DNA from: Agromyces mediolanus
GTDB taxonomy: Bacteria; Actinomycetota; Actinomycetes; Actinomycetales; Microbacteriaceae
DNA: 64,000 nt
Assembly: GCF_023715325.1 (NCBI RefSeq)
Contig: NZ_JAMBNX010000003.1
Coordinates: forward strand, 62,001 to 126,000
Reading direction: 5' to 3'
A program made the position numbers and the translations under genes. The notes beneath the pieces were generated by a model. The model did no database searches and was not told where the DNA came from. It was given only the letters and a program-made list of their open reading frames with translations. Positions 17,260 to 25,542 of the stretch are shown one piece after another; within the stretch, counting starts at the first letter, position 1; every line of letters starts with the position of its first letter.

Positions 17260-18432
17260 TCAGCCCGCCGCGAGCTCGCGGCGCAGCGTGAGCACCCGGA
17301 GCGCCGCGTCGTCGAGGCGCGCCTCCGGGATGCGGCCGTCGCGCACCGCGGCGGTGATCGACTCGGTCAGGCCATCGACCGAGATGCCGAACTCCGACGG
17401 ATCCTCGGGCAGCACGTAGAGCAGCAGGTCCGCGCCGGAGGCGACCGCGCGCACCGCGTTCTCCCCCGGGTCCTGGTACTCCGGGAGCCCGTTGTGCTGC
17501 AGCATGAGCAGGTCGTCGGTCACGATGACGCCGTCGAATCCGAGCTCCTCCCGCAGGACCCGGTGCCATTCCGCCGACAGCGACGCGGGCGCGGCATCGA
17601 CCGCGGGGAAGACGAGATGGCCCGTCATCACGAGTTCGGCGCCGGCGTCGATGCCGGCCTGGAACGGCGGCGCGGCGATCTCCCGCCACCGGGCGAGATC
17701 GAGGGGGCTCGTCGGCAGGCTCTCGTGCGAGTCGCCCGGGGCCTGGCCGTGACCGGGGAAGTGCTTGAGCGTCGAGGCCACCAGGCCCTGCTCCCCCTGC
17801 ACCGCCCCGGCGACGAGCGGAGCGGCAGTCGCGGCATCCGTGCCGAGCACTCGGCTGAAGATGAACGAGTCGGGGTCGTCGGTGACGTCCGCGACGATGC
17901 CGAAGTTGACGTCGACGCCCGCGGCGGCGAGCATCTCGGCCCGAGAGCGGAACGCGGCGGTCGCGTCGGTGGCCGGACCGCCGCGCAATGCGTCGGCACC
18001 CGGCGCCGGGTCCCACGGCACGCGTTGCACGTCGCCGCCCTCCTCGTCGATGCCGATGAGGGTGCGCGCTTCGGGGTCGGACTGCGCCGCGGCCGTGAGG
18101 GCGGCGAGGGCTGCCGCATCGTCGGGGATATTGTCGCCCATCAGGATGAGGCCGCCGATGCCCTGGTCGGCGAACGCGCGGAGCGGCGCGGGGTCGGTGC
18201 CCGGGGCATGGAGCATGAGGAGCGACGTGGCCTTCTGCTCGAGCGTCAGGGTCTCGAGGCGCTCCTGCGCCCACTCGGCCGCGGTCGGCGGCGAGGGCAC
18301 GGCGGATGTCGCGGGGGGCGAAGATGCCGAGGGAGGCGCGGAGGGTGCCGGAGCCGCGCTGCAGGCGGAGACGGCCAGCACGCCGATGGCGAGCGCGGCG
18401 ACCAGCCCGACGCGAGAGCTCTGCATGGCCAT
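17260..18432 (-). CDS. Glycoside hydrolase family 3 lipoprotein (NagZ-like beta-N-acetylglucosaminidase)
   Basis: 390 residues. An N-terminal signal ends in the lipobox VSAC with the lipidated Cys at 24, then a Ser/Pro/Ala-rich linker and a single GH3 barrel. The catalytic-loop motif KHFPGHG with DSHESLP is near 200-215 and the nucleophile Asp is in VIVTDDLLM near 285. It should cut beta-linked N-acetylglucosamine from cell-wall muropeptides outside the membrane. The two ATGs at 18432 and 18426 are both possible starts; neither has a strong ribosome-binding site. Confidence 0.86.
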   Translation of the reverse strand: MAMQSSRVGLVAALAIGVLAVSACSAAPAPSAPPSASSPPATSAVPSPPTAAEWAQERLETLTLEQKATSLLMLHAPGTDPAPLRAFADQGIGGLILMGDNIPDDAAALAALTAAAQSDPEARTLIGIDEEGGDVQRVPWDPAPGADALRGGPATDATAAFRSRAEMLAAAGVDVNFGIVADVTDDPDSFIFSRVLGTDAATAAPLVAGAVQGEQGLVASTLKHFPGHGQAPGDSHESLPTSPLDLARWREIAAPPFQAGIDAGAELVMTGHLVFPAVDAAPASLSAEWHRVLREELGFDGVIVTDDLLMLQHNGLPEYQDPGENAVRAVASGADLLLYVLPEDPSEFGISVDGLTESITAAVRDGRIPEARLDDAALRVLTLRRELAAG

Positions 18433-18518
18433 CCAGTCTACGGGGCGTGTCCCGAGCGGCGGGGCGGAGGGCCGCGGGTAGACTCGCCGCGCCGACGACC
18501 GCGGAGGTGGAGTTTCTG

Positions 18519-19673
18519 ATGCGTTCTCGCCGCACCCTCCTTCGCGGCGCCGCCGCCGCTGGCGCCCTGGCGCTGAGCGCCGTCTTCGCCGTCGCGGGCC
18601 CGAGCGCGGCGTCGGCCGCCGAGTACCCGAGCTGGGACGAGGTCGAGGCGGCGAAGTCGGATGTCGCGACCCGCACCGCCGAGGCGGAGCGCATCGACGC
18701 CCTCGTCGCCTCCTTGCAGGCCGAGTCCGGTCGGCTCGGCGATGCAGCCGTCGCCGCAGCCGCCGCTTCCGCCGCGGCGGACACCGCACTCCAGGAGGCC
18801 ACCGACCGCGCCGCCGAGCTGGCGACGTCGGCCGGCGCAGCGACCCGCACGGCGGACGAGACGGCGGCGCAGTTCGGCCGCGCCGCTGTGCTGCTCTCCC
18901 GGTCGGGCTCGACGAACAGCCTGCTCGCCCTGCTGGGCGAGAGCGCCAACCCCGGCGCGAGCGACGATCCGAGCCGCACGCTGATGGCGCTCTCGCGCAC
19001 CGAACGACTCGCCGACCTCTCCTCCGGGATCGCCGCGGCCGCGTCCTCGGCGAAAGCGAGCGCCGAGGCGCTCAGCGCTCAGGCCGCCGTCGCCGAGGAG
19101 GAACGCGTGCGCCGGGCGGACGCCGCCCGCAGCACGGCGGAGGCGGCCGAGGAGGCGCACGCCCAAGCCGAAGCGGATGTCGCCGCGCAGCAGGCGACGC
19201 TCGACACGATGTACGCGCAGCTCGCGAGCCTCCGCGATCGCTCCGTCGAGTTGGAGCGCCGGTATCAGATCGGCGTCGACGCCCAGCGCGAGGCCGATGC
19301 GCGGGCCGCTGCCGAAGCCGAGGCGAACGGCGGGATGACCCCCGCTCCCCCGCCCGGCGTCGTCGTCGACCCCGACGGTGCGAAGGCGTACGCGCGGCAG
19401 GCCGTCGCGCGGTACGGCTGGGGCGACGGGGAGTATCAGTGCCTGGTGCGGCTCTGGACACGGGAGTCCAGTTGGCGCGCCGACGCGTACAACGCGTCCA
19501 GCGGTGCCTACGGCATCCCGCAATCGCTCCCCGGCAGCAAGATGGCCTCGGCGGGCGCGGACTGGCGCACCAACCCGGCGACGCAGATCGAGTGGGGTCT
19601 GGCGTACATCTCCGGGCGCTACGGCGCCCCATGCGGGGCCTGGGCGCACTCCGAAGCGGTGAACTGGTACTGA
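18519..19673 (+). CDS. Secreted coiled-coil protein with C-terminal transglycosylase-like (SLT/Rpf-type) domain
   Basis: 384 residues. A twin-arginine-like signal (RSRRTLLRG then a hydrophobic core ending ASA) covers about 1-33. A long Ala/Glu-rich coiled coil follows at about 40-270, a Pro linker near 275, then a C-terminal domain of about 85 residues with CLVRLWTRESSWRADAYN (a Glu in the catalytic place), GAYGIPQSLPG and a final AHSEAVNWY. The last domain resembles soluble lytic transglycosylase or resuscitation-factor folds that cut peptidoglycan. GGAGGTGGAG lies nine bases before the ATG. It is divergent from the GH3 gene, and both may act in wall turnover. Confidence 0.82.
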   Translation: MRSRRTLLRGAAAAGALALSAVFAVAGPSAASAAEYPSWDEVEAAKSDVATRTAEAERIDALVASLQAESGRLGDAAVAAAAASAAADTALQEATDRAAELATSAGAATRTADETAAQFGRAAVLLSRSGSTNSLLALLGESANPGASDDPSRTLMALSRTERLADLSSGIAAAASSAKASAEALSAQAAVAEEERVRRADAARSTAEAAEEAHAQAEADVAAQQATLDTMYAQLASLRDRSVELERRYQIGVDAQREADARAAAEAEANGGMTPAPPPGVVVDPDGAKAYARQAVARYGWGDGEYQCLVRLWTRESSWRADAYNASSGAYGIPQSLPGSKMASAGADWRTNPATQIEWGLAYISGRYGAPCGAWAHSEAVNWY

Positions 19674-19736
19674 TCGACCCGGCTCGCGCCCCGTGCGGTG
19701 GGCCGGCACTCAGGCGGCGAGCGCCACACTGGTGGG

Positions 19737-20549
19737 GTGACGACGAGCGAGCAGGCGATCTTCCGGAGGCGGGCGGGCGACGCCTCCCTCCTCGCCGGTG
19801 GGGCTGCGGCGATCCTGCTCCAACTCGCTGATCCGCGCGTCGCAGCGGGGGTGGCCGCGCACAACGACTTCGTCAACCGACCGTTCGACCGATTGCTCGG
19901 CACGCTCGATTATCTCTACGCCGTCGGGTTCGGCCCGCCCGAGCTGGCGGAGCGGATGGCCCGCCTCGTCGACGCGCGCCATCGCCCGGTGCACGGTCGC
20001 GCCGCCCCTGACGGTGCACGGTACAGCGCCTTCGACCCGGACGCCCAGCGCTGGGTGGCCGCGACGATCACCGCGGTCACGCTCCAGCTGCACGAACGCC
20101 TGGTCGGGCCCCTCCCGGCCGCCGACGGCGACCTCATCGTCCGCCGGCTCGGCGCGCTCGGCGGTCGGCTGCAGGCGACGAACGCCGGCTGGCCCGACGG
20201 ACGCGCCGAGTTCGACGAGTGGTGGGCCGAACGGTGCGCCCGCCTCGAAGTGGGCGACGATGCGCGACTGATCGCCCGCGCGCTCCTCGACGGCGCCGCG
20301 CTGCCGCGCGCGCTCCGCGTGCTGATGCCGCCGATCCGGCTGATGACGGCGGCGCTCCTTCCCGAGGAGCTGCGGCGGGGCTACGGCCTGTCGTCGGCGC
20401 CGCGGGTGCTGCGCGCGGGCGCGGCATGGCTCGGCGCCGTGGCGGTCGCGAGGCGTCTGCTCCCCCGCGTCGTGCGGGAGCTCCCGCTCCGGTGCGCACT
20501 CCGGCGAGCCGCACGGGCCACCGAGTACGCTGGCCCTCAAGGACGATGA
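19737..20549 (+). CDS. Oxygenase MpaB family (DUF2236) protein
   Basis: 270 residues, mostly helical. It has the family-like segment HNDFVNRPFDRLLGTLDYLYAVGFG near 39 (cited in part) and a His-rich RHRPVHG near 82, which could be part of the heme or metal site described for latex-clearing and MpaB-type proteins. The substrate is unknown. I chose the GTG at 19737 (MTTSEQ), which removes a Gly/His-rich stretch unlike the family. Its stop is 16 bases before the Lrp-type regulator on the same strand, so the two may be co-transcribed. Confidence 0.72.
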   Translation: MTTSEQAIFRRRAGDASLLAGGAAAILLQLADPRVAAGVAAHNDFVNRPFDRLLGTLDYLYAVGFGPPELAERMARLVDARHRPVHGRAAPDGARYSAFDPDAQRWVAATITAVTLQLHERLVGPLPAADGDLIVRRLGALGGRLQATNAGWPDGRAEFDEWWAERCARLEVGDDARLIARALLDGAALPRALRVLMPPIRLMTAALLPEELRRGYGLSSAPRVLRAGAAWLGAVAVARRLLPRVVRELPLRCALRRAARATEYAGPQGR

Positions 20550-20565
20550 AGACCCTGCAGGAGCC

Positions 20566-21057
20566 ATGACCACCCACCAGCCGCACCGCGAACCGCTCGA
20601 CGATATCGATCGGCGGATCGTCGCCGAGCTCAGTCAGGACGGCCGGCTGTCGGTGCGCACGCTCGCCGAGCGGGTGCACGTGTCGCGCACGGCCGCGCAC
20701 AATCGGCTGCAGGCGCTGCAGCGGCGCGGCGTCATCAGCGGGTTCGGTGCTCAGATCGACCGGAAGGCGATCGGGCTCGAGATCTCCGCACTCGTCGTGG
20801 TCCGCATCGGCGACGTCCCCTGGGAGCAGATCGTCGAGCAGCTCGCCACCCTCCCGTTCGTCGAGAAGGTGCAGGCGGTGTCCGGAGACATCGACATCAT
20901 CCTCACGGTCAGTGCCCCCGACCACGAGCAGCTCAGCCAGGCCATCCTCCGGGACATCCACGACATGCCCGGGGTCGTCTCGACGCGCTCGCATCTGATC
21001 CTCGCCGAGATCGAGGGCCGACCGCCCGCGCAGTCCCTGGACATTTGGCGCAGCTGA
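20566..21057 (+). CDS. Lrp/AsnC family transcriptional regulator (likely BkdR-type)
   Basis: 163 residues. An N-terminal winged helix-turn-helix covers about 13-58 (LDDIDRRIVAELSQDGRLSV then VSRTAAHNRLQAL) and a RAM ligand-binding domain about 75-150 (VEKVQAVSGDIDIILTV). Lrp-family proteins sense amino acids or their keto acids and usually act on the next operon. The 2-oxoacid dehydrogenase genes begin 108 bp downstream on the same strand, so it is likely their regulator. That link is inferred from position only. Confidence 0.85.
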   Translation: MTTHQPHREPLDDIDRRIVAELSQDGRLSVRTLAERVHVSRTAAHNRLQALQRRGVISGFGAQIDRKAIGLEISALVVVRIGDVPWEQIVEQLATLPFVEKVQAVSGDIDIILTVSAPDHEQLSQAILRDIHDMPGVVSTRSHLILAEIEGRPPAQSLDIWRS

Positions 21058-21165
21058 CCCACATTCTGAGGGACGCGTGTCATCCGTTCCGGCTGCCGAG
21101 AGCCGTTCGTTCCTCCTTCGCCGACACGAGCGCTCAGGCCGGGAAAGCTGCTCCACGATGGCGTC

Positions 21166-22281
21166 ATGAGCCTCAACGTCGAGCTACCGCCCACGCGCAC
21201 CCTCCCGCCCGAGAAGCCCCTCCGGTTGCTCGACAATGCCGGACACGCGGTCACGGGTCGCGACACGGGCGGGTTCGCGCTCCCGGAGCTCGACACGCTC
21301 GTCGAGCTCTATCGGCGGATGGTCGTCGCCCGCCGCTTCGACGTGCAGGTCACCGCGCTCACCCGTCAAGGCCGCCTGGCGACCTACCCCTCGGCACTCG
21401 GTCAAGAGGCGTGCGAGATCGGCGCCGTCTCCGCGCTCGACGCCGAGGACTGGCTCTTCCCCACGTACCGCGAGAGCATCGCGCTGCTCACCCGGGGCAT
21501 CGACCCCGCTGAGATCCTCGTCGCCTTCCGTGGCGACTGGCACAACGGCTACGACCAGCGCGCGCACCGCACCGCGGCGCAGGCGACCCCGCTCGCGACG
21601 CAGGCTCTGCACGCGGTGGGACTCGCCCACGCCGCCCGCCTCCGGCACGACCCCATCGCGACGCTGACCTTCCTCGGCGACGGTGCGACGAGCGAGGGCG
21701 ACGCGCACGAGGCGTTCAACTTCGCCGCCGTGTGGCAGACCCCCACCGTCTTCTTCGTGCAGAACAACCAGTACGCCATCAGCGTGCCCCTCGCCCGCCA
21801 GACGCGCGCACGTACCCTCGCCGACAAGGCCGTCGGCTACGGCATGCCCGGATATCACGTCGACGGCAACGACGTCGCCGCGGTCTACGCCGTGACGCGC
21901 GCCGCCGTCGAACGTGCCCGAGCGGGCCACGGGCCGACGTTCATCGAGGGCGTGACCTACCGCGTCGAGTCGCACACGAACTCGGACGACCCGACGAGAT
22001 ACCGTCAGGCACGCGAGGTCGAGCACTGGAAACGGCGCGATCCGATCGAGCGGCTCGAGAAGTACCTGGTGTCCGAAGGTGCACTGGGCGACGAACTGCG
22101 CGCGGAGATCGCCGAGGCCGCCGACGGCCTGGCAGCACGCACTCGCGAGGCCATGTCGGCCGAGCCGCACGTGTCGCCGCTCGAACTCTTCGACCACGTC
22201 TACGCGGCGCCGCGACGACAGCTCGCCGAACAGCGCGAGCGACTCGCGGCCGAGCTCGAGGCGAGCGGAGGCGTGCGATGA
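21166..22281 (+). CDS. bkdA: 2-oxoacid dehydrogenase E1 alpha subunit (branched-chain or pyruvate type)
   Basis: 371 residues. The thiamine-diphosphate motif runs from GDGATSEGD near 167 to the NNQYAIS segment near 197. A phosphorylation-loop-like YRVESHTNSDDPTRYR is near 262 (cited in part). With E1 beta it decarboxylates a 2-oxoacid and passes the acyl group to lipoyl-E2. Fused or split E1 alpha-beta with an Lrp-type regulator favours branched-chain substrates, but pyruvate remains possible. It has a four-base overlap with the next gene. Confidence 0.87.
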   Translation: MSLNVELPPTRTLPPEKPLRLLDNAGHAVTGRDTGGFALPELDTLVELYRRMVVARRFDVQVTALTRQGRLATYPSALGQEACEIGAVSALDAEDWLFPTYRESIALLTRGIDPAEILVAFRGDWHNGYDQRAHRTAAQATPLATQALHAVGLAHAARLRHDPIATLTFLGDGATSEGDAHEAFNFAAVWQTPTVFFVQNNQYAISVPLARQTRARTLADKAVGYGMPGYHVDGNDVAAVYAVTRAAVERARAGHGPTFIEGVTYRVESHTNSDDPTRYRQAREVEHWKRRDPIERLEKYLVSEGALGDELRAEIAEAADGLAARTREAMSAEPHVSPLELFDHVYAAPRRQLAEQRERLAAELEASGGVR

Positions 22282-23306
22282 GCGCGCTCGCCGAAGCGGC
22301 CCCCGCACCGGAGCCCCTCGCGGCCCCCAAGCCGGTCACCATGGCGGCGGCGCTCAATCGGGCGCTCCGCGACGCGATGGCCGAAGACGACCGCGTCGTC
22401 GTCTACGGCGAGGACGTCGGCCCGCTCGGCGGGGTGTTCCGGGTGACCGACGGCCTGCAGGCCGACTTCGGCGAGGAACGAATCTGGGACTCGCCCCTCG
22501 CGGAGGCCGGCATCGTCGGCACCGCGGTGGGAATGGCGATGTACGGCCTGCGGCCGGTCGTCGAGATGCAGTTCGACGCCTTCAGCTACCCCGCGTTCGA
22601 GCAGATCGTCTCCCACGTCGCGAAGATGCGGAACCGCACCAAGGGGCGCCTCCCGCTGCCCATGGTCATCCGCATCCCCTGTGCCGGGGCGATCGGCGGC
22701 GTCGAGCACCACTCCGACTCCTCGGAGGCGTACTGGACCGCGACGCCCGGCCTCACCGTCGTGACTCCGTCGAATCCCGCGGACGCGTACTCCATGCTGC
22801 GCGAGGCGATCGCGAGCGACGACCCGGTGGTCTTCATGGAGCCGAAGAGCCGCTACTGGGCCAAGGCGGAGCTGGCGCTGCCGGTCGAGACCGCCCCGAT
22901 GGACCGTGCGCTGGTCCTGCGGGAAGGGACCGACGTCACCCTGCTCGCCTACGGTCCGACGGTGACGACCGCGCTGGATGCCGCGACCGCGGCCGCCGAG
23001 GAGGGGCTCTCGATCGAGGTCGTCGACCTGCGAAGCCTCTCGCCCTTCGACGACGAGACGGTGGGGCGCTCCGTGCGGAAGACCTCGCGTGCCGCCGTCA
23101 TCCACGAAGCGGCGCAGTTCGGCGGCTACGGCGCCGAGGTCGCGGCCCGGGTCACCGAGCGGAACTTCCACTGGCTTGCGGAGCCGGTGCTGCGGATCGC
23201 GGGGTTCGACATCCCGTACCCCTCACCGAAGCTCGAGGCGTTCCACCTGCCGACCGCCGACCGCGTGCTGCAGGCGCTCGCCGCGTGGGACTGGGACCTC
23301 GCATGA
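22278..23306 (+). CDS. bkdB: 2-oxoacid dehydrogenase E1 beta subunit
   Basis: 342 residues with GEDVGPLGGVFRVTDGLQ near 42, the active-site neighbourhood SPLAEAGIVGTAVGMA near 74, and the C-terminal transketolase domain with SLSPFDDETV near 255. It forms the heterotetrameric E1 with the preceding subunit. It starts in an ATGA overlap with E1 alpha and ends in an ATGA overlap with E2, so the three subunits are tightly coupled, which fits fixed stoichiometry. Confidence 0.9.
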   Translation: MSALAEAAPAPEPLAAPKPVTMAAALNRALRDAMAEDDRVVVYGEDVGPLGGVFRVTDGLQADFGEERIWDSPLAEAGIVGTAVGMAMYGLRPVVEMQFDAFSYPAFEQIVSHVAKMRNRTKGRLPLPMVIRIPCAGAIGGVEHHSDSSEAYWTATPGLTVVTPSNPADAYSMLREAIASDDPVVFMEPKSRYWAKAELALPVETAPMDRALVLREGTDVTLLAYGPTVTTALDAATAAAEEGLSIEVVDLRSLSPFDDETVGRSVRKTSRAAVIHEAAQFGGYGAEVAARVTERNFHWLAEPVLRIAGFDIPYPSPKLEAFHLPTADRVLQALAAWDWDLA

Positions 23307-24664
23307 GCCGGGAGTTCCTGCTGCCCGACCTCGGCGAGGGCCTGAGCGAGGCGGAGATCGTCGCCTGGCTCGTCGCGCCGGGCGACACGGTCGCGATCGA
23401 CCAACCCGTGGTCGAACTCGAGTCGGCGAAGTCGGTCGTGCAGCTGCCGTGCCCGTTCGCGGGCGTCGTCAGCCGCCTCGGCGGCGAGGTCGGCGAGGTG
23501 CTCCACGAGGGTGCGGTGCTGCTCGCGCTCGAGCCGGTCGGCGCCTCGGCGGACTCGCCCGCCGAGGAGCTCCCGACGCGCACCGACGGGGCGTCGTCTG
23601 CCGCCGGCGCCGGCGCCACGCCCGCGGGCGACCGCTCGTCGGATGGTGCGTCGGGCGCCGTCCTGGTCGGCTACGGCACGACCTCCACCGCGGCGTCGGC
23701 CCGGCCGGCTGGAGCCCCGGCACGGTTCGGCCGCCGTGGCGCCGAACGGCCGGCCGGGGCTCCGAGGCCGCGACTCGACCCGACGCGCCGCTCGCCCGTG
23801 ATCTCGCCGATCGTGCGCCGGATCGCACGCCAGAACGGGTTCGACGCGAGCCGGCTCGAGGGGACGGGCCCCGACCATCTCGTGCTCCGCCGGGACGTGG
23901 AGGCGTACCTGGCGCTGGAGACCGGCCACTCCACCGCTGCCGCTGCCGGGGCCGAGTCCACGGCCGCTGCCGTCCGACCATCCGAGGATGAGCGCATCCC
24001 GCTCGACCGGATGCGGCGTGCCGCGGCGGCCCAGTTCACGCGGTCCCGCCGCGAGATCCCCGAGGCCACCGTCTGGATGGACGTGGACGCGACACGGCTC
24101 GTCGAGGCTCGCCACGAGCTGCGCGACGCGACGGGAGAACGCTTCGGCCTGACCGCGCTGATCGCCCGTTTCGCGATCGCGGGGCTCGCGCGCCATCCCA
24201 TCCTGAACTCGAGCTTCGACGCGGAGCGCGAGGAGATCGTGCGCCACCGCGCCGTGCACCTCGGCGTCGCGACCCAGAGCGCTCGCGGCCTCGTCGTGCC
24301 GGTGATCGCCGACGCGGGCGCGCTGCCGCTGCGCGCCCTCCGCGACACGATCGCCGCCGTTCCCGAGGAGCTCGACGCCGGGCGGGCGCGCCTGCGGGGC
24401 GGGACCTTCACGCTGAACAACTACGGGGCCCTCGGCGTCGACGGCTCAGCCGCGATCATCAATCATCCGGAGGCCGCCATGCTCGGTGTCGGCCGATTCC
24501 TCGAACGGGCGTGGGTGATCGACGGTGCGATCGTTCCGCGAACGGTGACCGAGCTGACGCTCAGCTTCGACCACCGGGTCTGCGACGGGGCGGAGGCCGC
24601 CGCGTTCCTGACGTTCGTGGCGGAGTGCATCGAACGGCCGATGCGGCTGCTCGCCGAGCTCTGA
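23303..24664 (+). CDS. bkdC: Dihydrolipoamide acyltransferase E2 component
   Basis: 453 residues. One lipoyl domain covers about 1-80 with the lipoylated Lys at 43 in ESAKSV, an Ala/Gly/Pro-rich linker about 85-165, a peripheral-subunit-binding domain about 170-205 (SPIVRRIARQNGFD), and a catalytic domain about 225-453 with the active-site motif SFDHRVCDG near 424. It moves the acyl group to CoA. The E3 gene is not in this operon or window, so E3 must be shared with other complexes. A single lipoyl domain is normal for branched-chain E2. Confidence 0.9.
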   Translation: MSREFLLPDLGEGLSEAEIVAWLVAPGDTVAIDQPVVELESAKSVVQLPCPFAGVVSRLGGEVGEVLHEGAVLLALEPVGASADSPAEELPTRTDGASSAAGAGATPAGDRSSDGASGAVLVGYGTTSTAASARPAGAPARFGRRGAERPAGAPRPRLDPTRRSPVISPIVRRIARQNGFDASRLEGTGPDHLVLRRDVEAYLALETGHSTAAAAGAESTAAAVRPSEDERIPLDRMRRAAAAQFTRSRREIPEATVWMDVDATRLVEARHELRDATGERFGLTALIARFAIAGLARHPILNSSFDAEREEIVRHRAVHLGVATQSARGLVVPVIADAGALPLRALRDTIAAVPEELDAGRARLRGGTFTLNNYGALGVDGSAAIINHPEAAMLGVGRFLERAWVIDGAIVPRTVTELTLSFDHRVCDGAEAAAFLTFVAECIERPMRLLAEL

Positions 24665-24681
24665 GACGCGCGGCTCGCCCG

Positions 24682-24723
24682 CCGGGTCAGAAGAACCGGG
24701 TCAGAAGAACCGGGTCAGAAGAA
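24682..24723. repeat. Three-copy 14-bp tandem repeat spanning a stop codon
   Basis: Three perfect units CCGGGTCAGAAGAA lie at 24682-24695, 24696-24709 and 24710-24723. On the minus strand each unit reads ...TTCTTCTGACCCGG, carrying the two Phe codons and the TGA stop of the adjacent gene. Only the first TGA, at 24717-24715, is used; two further copies follow it. Confidence 0.95.
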
Positions 24724-25200
24724 CTCGTCGGGCGTGCCCGCGGCGCGTTCGACGTCGCTCGTGTCGCGGCCGGCGTCGCGGAGCTTCGCGACGGCGACGC
24801 GGAGGCCGGACTCCATCTGAGCGGCCCAGGCATCGGATTCTCGGGCGCTCGTCTCAGCTGCGCGTGCGCGCGCTTCGGCGGCCTCGGCGGCGTCACGCGC
24901 GTCAGCGACCTGCTTCAGGGCGAGCGAGATGCCGTAGTACGCGGCGACCATCGTCGCGATCGGCGCGGCGATGATCGCCAGCGCGCTGATCGCGGCGCCG
25001 TTCGGGGCGAAGGCGACGAGGAGGGCGAAGGCGAGGAAGAGCGCGACGATCGCGGCGAGCACCACGAACATGAATCGGAGATCGCGGCCCCACGGACCGC
25101 GAGCGGCCGGGCGGGCCGACTCCGTGCGGTCGAGCGGGGCGGCCGGAACGCCGGGGGCGACGGGATCGATCGTGGACGAGGCGGGTGTGTGCTCGGACAT
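24715..25200 (-). CDS. Small membrane protein with C-terminal coiled coil, unknown function
   Basis: 161 residues: a Pro/Ala-rich N-terminus, two hydrophobic segments at about 42-66 and 70-92, and an Ala/Glu/Arg-rich helical tail of about 60 residues likely to be a coiled coil, ending EFF. The ATG at 25200 is preceded by GGAGGAAACG, a strong ribosome-binding site, so I prefer it to the ATG 36 bases upstream. I do not recognise the family. The stop codon lies within a tandem repeat described separately. Confidence 0.7.
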   Translation of the reverse strand: MSEHTPASSTIDPVAPGVPAAPLDRTESARPAARGPWGRDLRFMFVVLAAIVALFLAFALLVAFAPNGAAISALAIIAAPIATMVAAYYGISLALKQVADARDAAEAAEARARAAETSARESDAWAAQMESGLRVAVAKLRDAGRDTSDVERAAGTPDEFF

Positions 25201-25542
25201 CGTTTCCTCCTGGCCGACGGGCGATACGTCCCCCATTCTGGGGTGGGCTGCCGACGTCGGTCAAGGCGGTGGGGGGTCCGTGCCCCCTGAACTGGCTACG
25301 TTTCGCGCTTTCGCCGGCCCTGCTCCATCCGACAGAATCGGAGACAGATGGGAACTCGTTCGGGGGCGAGAGGCTGAGAGTACCCGCTCGAAGCTGACGT
25401 CGTACCGCGCATGCCTGAGGCGCGGACGCCCGTGTTCATCGACCGTTCGGTCGGCGAATGCAGGCGTCCAACCCTCGGATCAGTCACCGTTCGCCTCACG
25501 GCGACCGCTGTGAGGCTGTGCATGCACGGAAGGACACGCGGT
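25201..25542. other. 342-bp intergenic region with structured, THI-box-like leader
   Basis: Between divergent genes. It holds a GGGGG-TCCGTG-CCCCC hairpin at 25272-25287, then at 25361-25396 a stretch resembling the 5' half of the TPP riboswitch core: CGGGGGC, then GGCTGAGA, ACCCG, GAA and CTGA in the right order. A perfect hairpin CCGCGC / GCGCGG lies at 25405-25425. The conserved pyrophosphate-sensing arm of a real TPP switch is not recognisable. The downstream ATG is more than 110 bases further on. Confidence 0.35.

Noticed and set aside
25411..25542. N-terminal extension of the secreted Ala-rich protein
   Set aside because: It would bury the signal peptide behind 44 polar residues, and it overlaps the structured leader.
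25201..25542. c-di-AMP (ydaO) riboswitch, often found before actinobacterial wall hydrolases
   Set aside because: The conserved 3' segment of that class (CAGCTAACCTCGTA-like) is absent.
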